From the NCBI GenBank assembly GCA_021018995.1, contig CM037596.1, positions 69,295,367 through 69,359,366 on the forward strand: a stretch of DNA of 64,000 nt, written 5' to 3'. The position numbers were made by a program, and so were the translations under genes. Each line of letters opens with the position of its first letter. Position 1 is the first letter of the stretch. The notes beneath the pieces were generated by a model, which was given only the letters and a program-made list of their open reading frames with translations, was not told the DNA's origin and ran no database searches. This DNA comes from Chloranthus sessilifolius. Lineage: Eukaryota > Streptophyta > Magnoliopsida > Chloranthales > Chloranthaceae. This document shows, one piece after another, positions 43,842-54,640 of the stretch.

Positions 43842-46137
43842 TGGTTGAGTTGTAGAAGGGGCACAGGAGTGAGTGGAAGGAGGTGCAGGAGGAGGTGCGG
43901 TGGCAAGAGGGGTAGGTGGAAATGGCTGAGAGGTAAGGGAAGCAACCTTTTTCTCCAATATGTCAATCTGTTTGGCAGCATAGAGCAGGTTGGCATCAAA
44001 GAGTTTTTTGGTGGCCTTGAGTATCTCCTAAGCATTGGCTAATTTTTTCTTGAGAAGCTCAGAATTCTTCTTCTCATATTTGGCAATGAGACTCTCAGCA
44101 GCTGCCAATTGTTTTGCTGACTCATAACGAGTCAGGATTTCAGACCACCCTTGAGAGATATCGCGGAGTTGAATTCGGTGTTCCAATTCGATGTTGGCAA
44201 TCCTCTCCTCATAAGGGGCCTCAATGGAAGGTCGGAGTGCAGCCATACCTCTCAGAACATCCCTGTGGATGTAGGGGTTGTCTCTCATGGTATACAATAG
44301 GGTGAGGTAGGGGGGTATGTACATGGATTGTCTAAGGACAATGGGCAAGGACAAGGGGGTAGTGGATGAAGAGGAGGGGGTGGAAAGAACCAGATCATCC
44401 CAAGGATCAGTTTGGGTAGAGGCATCCTGGAAAACAGGTGGGGGGGTGGTGAAGGGTAGAGGGGATTCAGCTACTACGGAGGCCAGTAAATCTGGGGAGG
44501 AGGGTAAAGTGGCCTGTGGTGAGGAAAGTATGGGGGGAGCTGGTGCGGCTACTTCCTCAGGCTGGGGTAAGTATAGGTGAAGTAGGAGGGGATATGTGAG
44601 GGGGTTGAGGAGCGGAATAGGATGGGGTAAGGGTGGATTGAATTGATTGGAGACATGAGCTCATGAGGGTCTGGTTGTTGGTGTTGATAGTTAATTTGGA
44701 CTGAATGGTTTGGAGGAGGGATAGAATTTGAGTGAGGGTGTTAGGCATGGTTGGGGTAGAAGGGGCCGGTGTTTGGACATGATGGAAGGGGGAGGAGGGT
44801 GCATGGTTAAAATGCTGAGGAGTGGGGTGTGGGGAGTCAGGAAGTGGAGTGTAGTCATGAGCCACATCCTCCACAATTGAGGTCATGAGGGCGGTGATGA
44901 ATAGGTCCACGCCCTGTGGATGCATAGGGGTTGGGGATGGGGGGAAATTAGAATTAGTTTGGGTAATGTGGGGAGAAGAAGTTGTATCAATCCCTCTTCC
45001 AAACGGAAAAAGTAAAGTGGGTGGAGGGGTATGTAATGGGACAGGTATTGTAGGTAGAGGGGTGGATAAGGGTATCTCTGCAGGAGTCTCTGCTGCCACG
45101 GTAGTGGGTGCCTTCTCAGCCGCCTCCCTTCCAACTGGCTGACTCTTCTTAATCAAGGTGAGGCTGGTTGACCATTCTCGCTTTCCATACAATTTAAAGG
45201 TCAGCTTCTCCATTGGTTCATTTTGCTTGATCACATATTTTCCAGTCTTGAGCAAACATGTGATGAGTCTACAAAAAGGCAAACCTCCTCCTTTAGCAAA
45301 AGCTTGCCTCTTCAGCACCTCGTCATTGATGTCCACCATTGTTTTAAAAATTAGCTTAGGTGCATTCACAAATTGCCCCTTTGAACAGAAGTATAGTGCA
45401 TCCACTAAAGGGGCCCTTCTCCCTTGCAAATGGCCAGAGACGTAGACATTTTTCCTCAGAATGGTATCGATGAGTCTGAGGGTAGGATTGAGGTCTCTTC
45501 TCATCAAGGATTCACCAGAGCCCACGATTCCATTAGTAAGCTGTTTAGCCATTTCCCGAAATGTAGCCCCTATAGGTGCTCCCTCAGCTCTAGTGGATTC
45601 AAATTGCTGTGGGACTCCCAAAGCCATCCCAATATCTCTGTAGTCGACAGTTAGCTGCCAGTCATCAATCAAGATTTCTAGTATATCCTCAGCCCCAAGT
45701 ACCGATTTCTTTGTCAAGTTTTGGTACAACAATTTGACCAACCTGTGGTAGACATTTTCCTTTAAGGGTGAAAGTTGGGGTAGTAGACCTTCTTTCTTCA
45801 AATATTCCAACGTCCCCTGACACTCCCCAATGTTAGCAAAATACGCCAGATCAAAATCCATCTCAGGAACAAGACTCAATTTTTCTACAAACTCATTGGG
45901 GGTAGTTAACCTTGCGCTTCATCGAGGAGTAGCTCTCGCTAAGTTTTCTTCCACTACAGGCTCCTGAATCACAACAGCTTTGGCCTTCTTAGCTTTAGGA
46001 GCCTTTTTGGGTGTCATCTCAGTGAGCTTCCTCTTGACAGGTAGTTTGTCAACAAGCTTTGACCTCACGGAAGATTTGGGAGTGGAAGCAGTTGCTCTCC
46101 GGCGTATGTTTGCTAGAGTTTCCTCCGGCTCATCCAT
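43842..46137 (-). pseudogene. C ORF3, main part
   Basis: ATG at 46137 (MDEPEETLANIRRR). An NLS-like region comes first (KLPVKRKLTEMTPKKAPKAKK), then a TGA near 45917. The frame reopens and 45879-44557 holds the plant transposon domain (ILIDDWQLTVDYRDIGMALG, QLTNGIVGSGESLMRRDL, YFCSKGQFVNAPKL) and a Pro-rich linker with LTQILSLLQTIQSKLTIN. Further on come an ASTQTDPWDD motif (near 44420), NPYIHRDVLRGMAALRPS and a coiled coil (44354-44028). B inserted at 43836/43837; the C-terminal tail is at 15562-16032. Role unknown; a nuclear protein is suggested. Confidence 0.75.
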
Positions 46138-46439
46138 TTTACTCTCAGAGACTAGTCACTCACCAACTTGGAGTGGAGCTTGAAGGTTAAAAATTAGAGA
46201 AATGACAGATTGATGGTGGAAAGGCAACTGACCTCGAAATGCCTAGGGTTTAACAGAAATTGCAATACACAGGTTCAATTTTTTCAAAGTCAGGGGAAAA
46301 ATGCTCCTTTGTGCAAGCTAAATGTACTGAAAAATGGCAGATTGAACAACTGAAGGTTTTGTGAGGATTTAGTGGAGAAAGAGGGAGGAAAAAGAGAGAG
46401 GAAAAGAGCTAGGGTTTTGCAGAAGGTATGGAATGAGGC

Positions 46440-46820
46440 ACAAATGACCTAACGACAGGTATATAAGGGGTGGAATACGATTCCGATAGGATGAACTGGA
46501 TGGTCTCGATAGGTTCATGCATCCCGTCAAAAGCATAGCAGACAAAACCTTAAAAGGGGATGATTCGATAGGATCCCGATAGGTGGAACTATCCTTTCGA
46601 TCAGTTTAAACGGCAGCTGAGTCATCATTTCGATAGGTTCCCGATTAGTATCTAGAACCTATCAAAATCTCCGTTTTGCTCTTTTTAACCGATCGAGAAG
46701 TTAATTTTGCATGTCGAGAAGTTCAGTGCCTATCGAAACCATCGAACATCCTGCCGAAATCACCATGTGACCTATCGAAAGGTGAACTTGACCTGTCGAA
46801 GACTTCTAAAAACCAAATAA
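46440..46820 (-). promoter_or_regulatory. C pre-ORF3 spacer with TCGATAGG array
   Basis: At least ten motifs of the C type (TTCGATAGG, CCGATAGG, CTATCGAAA, CTGTCGAAG) lie upstream of ORF3, the same variant as in the C LTRs. A TATA-like site (46460-46467) sits at the ORF3-proximal edge, so the order array, TATA, ORF again resembles an LTR U3. The stretch 46138-46440 between it and the ATG is noncoding. Confidence 0.65.
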
Positions 46821-46905
46821 GGCCGTATTTCTGGGCACTCGCAGTCTCAGTTCCTAGCAGGCTCTGTTGATGTGGTGCCCCATGATTTGATTCTCTTGTG
46901 AACAA

Positions 46906-47146
46906 CTCCCATTACCTCAGGACAGCTGGGAATGACAGTCTAGTATTGAGCATGGTAGTTTTGTTGTTTTCTTTTTATTATTCCAAGGAAATAAAAAGAA
47001 TCAAGTAACAAATATGTAAACACCTAAAAACAAAGTATGGTACATATGATACATACTGGCTTCAGGGGTTAATCTGGAGGGTCTGGAGGGTCCATAGTCT
47101 CCTCAGGCTCATCAAACTTGGCACCTTTCATAGATCTTTTCCTCAG
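46906..47146 (-). other. C deletion junction between protease and the integrase end
   Basis: On the minus strand the protease-linker frame ends at 47147 (...KLHPGNGH). After only a short Pro/Asp/Glu-rich stretch (EPEETMDPPDPPD), which resembles the tail of integrase, the spacer begins. RT, RNase H and nearly all of integrase, about 2.7 kb in A and B, are absent. Confidence 0.7.
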
Positions 47147-48042
47147 TCAGTGTCCATTCCCTGGGTGCAGTTTTCCATCTGTGAACCAAGCATTGTCCTG
47201 CACCAGCCAATGTGGATTATCATGCATCACTTTCTTTTGGGCATTAATGGGAAAGCAAGCCTCTTCAGGAGAGGGTTGATAGCTAGTGTTATACACATTC
47301 AGCTTAACTTTCATGTTTCCAAATGACACTTCCATGATCCCATACCTGCATTGTATGTGAGCATTGGCAGTGGTAAAAAAGGGCCTGCCTAGAATCACAG
47401 GTATGGAAGAAGCACATTTGATTAGTTCCATGTCCAATACCAAAAGTCAGCATGATAGAAGAATTTGTCAACTCCAACCAAAATATCCTCAATTATCCCC
47501 ACAGGTTTCCTTTCAGATCTGTCAGCCAGCTGGAGGACCACATGTGTGGGCTTTAATTTGCCTAAGCCCAGCTTCTCATATACTAAATATGGAAGCAAAT
47601 TTACATTGGCTCCCAGATCTAATAAGGCTTTTTCAATGATGTGATCCCCAATGATGCAGGGGATTGTGGGGGTTCCAGGGTCTTGGAATTTGGTTGGGGT
47701 TGCAATCGACAAAATTTGTTTCACTTTCTCTACTGAAAAGACTTTCTTGGATAGGTGTATCCTGGATTGTCTTTTATGGGTGCATAGTTCTTTTAAAAAC
47801 TTTGCATAGGCTGAGACTTGTTTAATGGCATCAAGTAAAGGCAAATTGATCTTTACTTGCTTGAAAGTCTCCATCATTTCCTCAATTTTTTCTTGTCCTT
47901 TATCAAAAGGGGAAGGTGCTTGTAGTGCCTTAGGAAATGGCAAATGTGGGATTGCTCCCTCACTTGCAGTGTTAGCCAATGGGGCCTCTTTCTTTTGACT
48001 TTTTTTCTTTTCTTGAGGATCCTCATTATCCTCTTTATTCAC
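47147..48042 (-). pseudogene. C protease region
   Basis: Frames 48042-47422 and 47443-47147. The first holds KIEEMMETFKQVKINLPLL, the aspartic protease loop ALLDLGANVNLLPY and GIIEDILVGVDKFF. A frameshift near 47430 leads to the second: VILGRPFFTTANAHIQC and a linker that ends where the pol deletion begins. This is the last pol domain left in C. Confidence 0.85.
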
Positions 48043-48170
48043 AGCTGATTATTCCTTCAAGTCCACCACTGGTGGTCTTTGTTGTGTGCTGGTAGAAATC
48101 ACTTCATTTTCTTTCTCCAAGTTCCTCACAGGCTCACAGCCCACTTGGTTGCCCACTAGCTTACCACTTC

Positions 48171-49667
48171 TCAAAGTTGTAACAGATTTGGCTTCCGCAT
48201 AGGTAGACGAAACTTCGAAACTTCACCCACTACAAACTGCCTTCGTGGGTTGTCCTGTGGTTGGCTAGGCAACCTTCCTCCCTCTCTCCTAGTCATAGCA
48301 TCAAACAGCTGACCAAGTTGGTCTTCTATCTTTTTGATGCTCTGGTTGTGAGAATGCACAGTTTGGGATAAGGTGTTCAAGCTTTACAGTGAAGATAGAA
48401 TTTGTTCCTCAAAGGATGGTGCTCTCACAGCTGCAGGGGGTGCAGATTGTTGCACAGGAGGAGCTACAGGTTGGGCCATGGGTTGCTGATATTGAGGCCT
48501 TGGGACATAACTTTCTCGATAGGGCTGAGCACTTCTGTAGGGCATGGGCTGCTACTGTTGGCTGGGGTATGCATCTTATCGCCACCTCAGATTGGGGTGG
48601 TTCCTCCATTGATACCCAGCAGCAGGCTGCTGCCCAAAAGACTGAGCTGTAGCCACATGCTCCGTTATAAAATCAGGAAACTGATCAGCAGATGGGCATT
48701 CTTCAAGGGAATGAGTAGGGGACTGGCATATGGCACATGCCTCCTCCACCATGGCAGCCACAGGTGATTGCATTGCTCCCATCAGCCTACCAAATTTTAG
48801 GGCTAGGCTGTCCACTTTCCTTTCCAACTCACTTGGCACACTCACTTCATATATCTTCCCTCTTGAGGTATTCTCCTTCACCAATTTAGGAGGCTCTAGA
48901 TCTCTTGCTAAGGTTTTCCTTTGCATAGAGTTCTCACTAATAATATCAAAGAGCTCCCATGCCTCCTCAGCAGTTTTATGGAGATAGGTGCCACCACAGG
49001 AAGCATTTATCATATCTCTGCTTTTAGCATCAATTCCCTGATAAAAGCTTTGAACCAATTGCCATTCAGGGATTTGATGGTGGGGGCATTTCTTTAAGAG
49101 TTCCTTAAATCTCTCCCAGGATTGATCAAAATCTTTATTTGGATCTTGGGTAAAAGAGATGATACCCTTCCTCAATTGGATGGTTTTTGACATAGGGAAG
49201 AACTTTGCCAGAAATTGACATTGGAGATCACTCCAGGACTAAATGTTGTTGGGTGGAAGCAAGGACAACCAGGTCCTGGCTCTGTCCTTTAATGAAAAAG
49301 GAAAGAGTCTCATCCTAGTGGCCTCTTCCCCCAAACCTGTGATATTAAATGTAGTGCATCGTCCCAAGAACTCATCAATGTGCTTGTAGGGGTCTTCTTT
49401 GGTCAGGCCATGAAATGAGGGCAGCATTTGAATGATGGATGATTTTATCTCATAGTTTTTTTGAGCAACTAAGAATTGAATGCAAAAGAGGGAATTATAG
49501 ACCCCTGGTGCATTAAACTCCTTAAGGGTTCTCGGCTGCTGTTGCTCACCCATTTCTACAGAATCAAATACAACAGAAGTAGGTGTAGTTGGTCTGGATC
49601 TGAAAAGTCTTTCAACCTTTGGATTTAGTGGAATAATCTGAGATTGGAGAGTTCTCCTACCAAACAT
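48171..49667 (-). pseudogene. C gag
   Basis: Start at 49667 (MFGRRTLQSQIIPLN). The gag domain runs in 49667-49239 (GLTKEDPYKHIDEF, LFPFSLKDRARTWL), is cut by a TAG in place of a Trp near 49238, and resumes in 49193-48576 (SWERFKELLKKCPHH, LVQSFYQGIDAKSRDM) with the zinc knuckle CAICQSPTHSLEEC. Further stops follow. A last piece (48380-48171) carries SQTVHSHNQSIKKIEDQLGQ and ends by frameshift before the protease region. Confidence 0.87.
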
Positions 49668-49988
49668 ACAACACTCAGATTCTGAATGCAGAATAGATCC
49701 TCAACACAACAAGAAGAATCAACCAAAATTTCTAACTACTCTAACAAAAATTATCAACAGATCTGAAAAATAATAGGGGAGTAGAGGGATGCAAACTACA
49801 GAGTAGTCTCCAGCACGATTCTCCTCTCACTGGTAGCCTTAGATCTGATGAAATGCACACAAAATACTGAAAAACAATAAAACTTACAAAAGTAGTTTGT
49901 AAAATTAAGCAAACATCTATCAATTTCTACAGATCTATGATCAAAACATAGATCTATCAATTTCTAAACACACCTCCCTAGCAGAACT
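49668..49988 (-). other. C leader with damaged primer-binding site
   Basis: The six to eight bases next to the LTR (AAGTTCTGC on the minus strand) stand where A and B have AGTTTTTGGCGCCG. The sequence then continues CTAGGGAGGTGTG, as if most of the GGCGCCG motif had been deleted or mutated. There is no usable tRNA-Asp site. The rest is noncoding leader. Confidence 0.6.
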
Positions 49989-52138
49989 TGTTGGAGTGTT
50001 TGCCTTCCCTCAAATGAGGGTCTAAAATCATCAATAAAACAAGGCAGAACACACTCACACAGACCTACAAGTAATCAGGGTCTGTTGTAGCAAGTTTTAC
50101 AAAGATGGTAAGTAGGGGAATGCCCACAGGGAGGTTGGTTTAAAAATATGATAAATCTCCTGATCTGTATTAGATCTGGCACCCTAACTAGTGCTACGTT
50201 AACTAAAAGACAAGGGAGAGGTTTAAAATGGATTGTCACTTAAGCTAAGATAAAATTAAACATAGACTAACTTGGATCGAGTTTAGGATCTTAGATCTTG
50301 TAGGGGAATAAGGTAAAAAGCAGAAAATGGAGAAGAGTAGCTTGGAGATTGGTTTTCACTAAAATCAGATTCAATTAATTATGCTACAGAGGTTCAGAGG
50401 ACACAATTCCCTCAACTGGCTATAAGCACAACTGCAGGGTATAAACTCCACTTCAAATCGCAGGATCCACCTGGTCTTAAGGCTATGATCTGTCCACTTT
50501 AATGGTCACTGACCATCCTATAGACTTTATCAAATCCATGGATTTGCAGCAGACGAATCCAATTGGAGCCTGAGCTTGGACTAATATTAAGGTTATGATC
50601 TGTCCACTTTAATGGTCACAGACCATCCTAGGGATCTCCTCCAAAGCTAAGGCCTCAATTAGAGCAATTAAAACTACTACAGATGCTGCAATTCCCAGGT
50701 CACAGACTCAAGGAATCACAGGAGTATCAGATCCAGGGAGATCGGGTGGTATCCAAGAGGCCTACCAATTAAGTGGGTGAGCTGATCTACAGACTCCTCT
50801 ACACAAATCTGATCGATCACCAAATGTAACCAAAGGAACTTTAGATCTAATAAAAGCATTAAAAACAACATTAATCATTGCAATCAAAGTCACTCTACAA
50901 TGGAAATACTCTCAGATCTGTTGTCTGTGCAGCTACGAACCTACAATAACACTCTTAACTTTACCCAATTACAGATCTAACCTCTCTCCTCGCTACTCCA
51001 AGGGAATTAGCCAACCATGGTTGGGCTAAAGGAGGGAAAATAGAATTTCTCTGCAAGCTCTAATCTCCAAAATTTGGCTCAGATCTCGATCCCCCCTCAA
51101 TTACAATTGGGGGTCTCTATATATAGCTTTCTCCTCTATTTTTCCCATCAAAAATCCCTTCTAGAAGGTCCTCAGAGTTTGTTAGAGTTCTGTTAGAGCA
51201 CATGGGACGGTTAGGGTTTCCTAGGGCATCTTCTGGAATTGTCGTGCTAGTCACCAAGTGCCTCGGGTTGCGTGTAGCAAGTCACCGAATCACAACATGT
51301 GCACAGCTGAATTTTTGGGAAGTTATGCACATGATTTCGACAAGTTCAGGAAGCTTTCGACAGCTTCAAATAGAGCATTTTAGTCCTTTCGCTAAGTTCT
51401 CAAATCTCTTCAATAGGTTTCGAGAGGATGAGCCTTCTCTTAGAGTTTTAGCATGCTCAGCCCTTGGCCTGGAGTATTCGACAGGTTGGAGGGGCTCTTT
51501 GACAGGTTGGAGAACCATTTCGACAGGCTCCACTCTACATGCCACCATTTCGATAGGGTTTCCCTCACTCCTATCGAAAGGCTCAAGTTCCCTTCGATAG
51601 GTTCTGTTCCAGTGCCTTCATCTCGATAGGTTTGAAGAAACCATTCTATAGGTTCCCTTGACGCCTCCGCAGGTTTTCGATAGGATGATTTCTTCCTTCC
51701 TTTCAGCTACTTGATAGGTTCTTGGATCCTATCGAACTCCTCAATTCACATGAATTCATCCTTCTTCTGCCTTCAGATCCTATCAAAAACCTCTTCAACT
51801 ACACGAATTCTTCCTTTCTTTGCTTTCAGCTCCTGTCGAACTCTTCAAGTGATCAATCGATAGGATGTTTTCAGCATGTTTTCTCTTCCTTCGCCTTGCC
51901 CTGCTGTAGCCACACTCTCCAAGGGTCCAGTGATGTGCTACCCTCTGGTGTGCTATTGCTGGGTTTGTCCTGTGCTGAGAGATAGCACCTTTTTGGGCAT
52001 TCTTGAGTAGTATTTTGCATTAGTGTCCTCTTTCATTGATGTCTACAACATGCACTTTACAGAAGCTTATTAGTGTGCTCACAGGTCTATCAATGGTCAG
52101 GTTAAAGGGTGAAAAGTGGCATTTTTCACCACTTAACA
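49989..52138 (-). mobile_element. C 5' LTR
   Basis: 2150 bp, same ends and internal order as the 3' LTR: hairpin blocks at 50475-50520 and 50586-50630, TATATATA near 51118-51126 and the TCGATAGG array at about 51337-51860. It is followed by CTTAT, the altered target duplication. Confidence 0.92.
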
Positions 52139-54640
52139 CTTATCAGGATGATTTTGAAGGTATTTGATGTTTAAGATTCATTCTGAATGCAACAGCTTCG
52201 TAAGTAAGAGGGGTAATCAACCCACATTCAAAGATAGGTGCGAAGTAAACTTACGCAAGGCTCAATAGTTTATGTCCAATCCTATGAGGCATTTGATTGC
52301 CCCATCTAACTATTCGTGGGTGCCCCTGCTGAAAGCAGGGTTCAAGGTCTTTGGATGAACACATCGATCCCAAAGTTTATTTAGCATGACTGCTCGAGCG
52401 AAGTGAATAGTTGCCACAACGCTTTTTAGGGAGGATGTGCCATTTTTTAAAACGTGCCCCGGATCAACATGACCTAGAGCATCCAGCTTCAAGTATCACT
52501 AAACAGATCAAACCAATCATTGGGTGTCTCCCAAAAAGGGGCCTCCAATCCTGGCTTCCGCGGGCAATGATCATAAACATCAATTAACTATGCATAAATA
52601 TGCACCCATAAGGGGTGATAAGCAACAACAAAGGCGATGGAAGCCTCAACCCGAACCTGCCAATTTACGAGAATAAACGACCATCATACGGATACCTAGA
52701 CACATGGCATACACTATATAGGGATACCGCTGCCCATACAGGTTTTAAACATGTAGAAAATAAAAGGGAAATGAACCCTTCTGAATGCATGGTTGCACTT
52801 AGTTTGGTTGATATGTAATCTCATTTTCAACAGGTTGGTGTCAACTAATGATTGACCTTTTCCAATGGAGAATCTGAAGCTTAAGATACTTAAGTTCATA
52901 TGAATCCAAAATAGAGCGCTCATCGCAAAGATTTAGCAGTGGAGTCGACTCGATCAAAACATTGAGTGTTTGACTGGGACTGACATCGTTGCTCCTTCCT
53001 TGAAGTAGGTTCCAAAATCCAAAGCGTGCCTTAGACTTAGGATGCTACTATAGCACAATGGTGTTGCTAATAAAATATTGACATTTTACCGCATCAGAAT
53101 ACACATGGGCGTAGCTCTGTGAGGAAGCACAGATTTATTCTTTCTTTTTCAAAATGATTTTCTCTCTCTTTTTCTTGAATAGACCTTACGTCAGTGGTGA
53201 GATGCTTCATCTGATTTGTCCATCGCTGAGAAGTTGCCCGCTTCGAGGCTTTGGACCATGTGATGTTCCTGCATATTCTCGAGAAAATGTCAGTTCCTTT
53301 TTTATTTATACATATAAAGAAAATGCATCCTAAACAATAGAAGGAAAAGTAGATTTCTACCTACATTTTTTCATTTTTAATATATTTTTTTGGATTTTTG
53401 TTTTAGGAGATTTTTTGTTATTTTTCTTCATTTTTTAGATTGAAGTATGATGCTAGAAATATGAGTAGAAATATAAGCACATTTTTTGGTATTTCGATTT
53501 TTCTTGATTTTTTGTGTTTAGCTCTCTCTCTTTTTTTTTTTGATGTCTTGACAGTGAGATGTAGTAACGGGTCCTATTTTGAGCATAGTCAAACTCTTTC
53601 ATGCAGTTGGACCAGAGTGAGTTTCTGGATTTTACCAAGGCCGAAACATTGATCCCTTTAGATTGAGTTAAACCTTTCTCCTTGCCTTGGGTTATACGTT
53701 TGACAGTGCGGTTGACAAAGACAATTCTACTCGAGACCCGATTCGAACTAGCATGAGCGGCCCAGTCGGACAAGAGGGTACAGGAAGAGTAACAAAAGGG
53801 TTTCTCAAACATCAATCTTCTCAATCAGTCCAAACCTTTCTTTTTTAATTTTTTCTCTTTTCTTTTCTTTCTTTTTGGCGCCCTTTCGGGTTCTCACCAT
53901 GTCCATGGGCTTGGCTCTCTTACCCCAAGCGCCCTTTCGGGTTTTCACCTGGTCCACACAAGCTCGCTGTTTTTACCTGTAGCGCCCTTTCGGGTTTTCA
54001 CCACGTCCATCTTGCTTTGAGCTTGTATTTTTAATTTATTTTTTATTTTTTATTTTTTTATTTCTTCTTCATTTATTTTTTCAATAGCCACGACATAGAC
54101 GTCGATTCCATCATAGCCGGCTAGATGGGGTTCTGGTGTAATCTCATAACTCGGCTTCTGTTGACTTAACAGATATTATGACTGCTTGTAAACCTAAAAG
54201 AGGACTTTCTTCAGGGTATAGCTTGGCCATGGATTAGGTTAGGATTTGAAGGTATGCTAGGCTAAAAGGGTTTCCTTGATACGACTTCAGTTTTCTCAAC
54301 ATACTTTCTCCCTTGGGGGTTTTACTATACATGACCCGTGATTCTTCTTTTTTTTTTTTTTTTTCATTTCAGGCAATCTCTTTTTGGGGTTTTGCTTTTC
54401 TGATTTTTTTGGATTTTGATAGTAACTTTACTTCCCTTTTTTTATATATGTACACACACATTTTTTGAGGAAGGGGGTTATTGAAAGAAACGCCCAGGCT
54501 CAAATGGGGTAGCAAGAGATCATCATTTTTAGGGATGCTTTCTGGCTACTGTGTTTGGAATGATGGCCTCTTTTGGGTGGTTCTTAAACAGTCACGTATC
54601 TGTTTCACTAATACTTACCTTGACGTGATAGACTAAGAGT
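52139..54640 (-). other. D 3' noncoding region
   Basis: No gene. It contains three spaced copies of GCGCCCTTTCGGGTT at 53878, 53929 and 53982, and several T-rich runs (53380-53550, 54040-54060, 54340-54363). Tat/Ogre elements usually have long untranslated regions here. Confidence 0.65.
53878..54002 (-). repeat. Three spaced GCGCCCTTTCGGGTT repeats
   Basis: Copies start at 53878, 53929 and 53982 (51 and 53 bp apart), each followed by TTTTCACC or TTCTCACC and a more variable TCCA-rich stretch. In the element's orientation they read GGTGAAAACCCGAAAGGGCG; CCCGAAAGGG is nearly palindromic. Confidence 0.8.

Larger units (their letters stand above)
11675..52138 (-). mobile_element. C: Athila-like element, RT/integrase-deleted, interrupted by B
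   Basis: C is bounded by two LTRs (11675-13803 and 49989-52138) and a 5-bp target duplication with one mismatch (CTTCT at 11670-11674, CTTAT at 52139-52143). Without B and A the element is about 12.7 kb. On the minus strand it reads LTR, damaged primer site, gag, protease, a deletion that removes RT, RNase H and most of integrase, a spacer with a motif array, ORF3 (split by B), the 3' noncoding region and the LTR. Confidence 0.9.

Noticed and set aside
44557..45879. The 440-codon C frame as a host gene
   Set aside because: It is ORF3 of an Athila element: homologues stand in the same place in A and H, and it is flanked by element gag-protease and 3' noncoding sequence.
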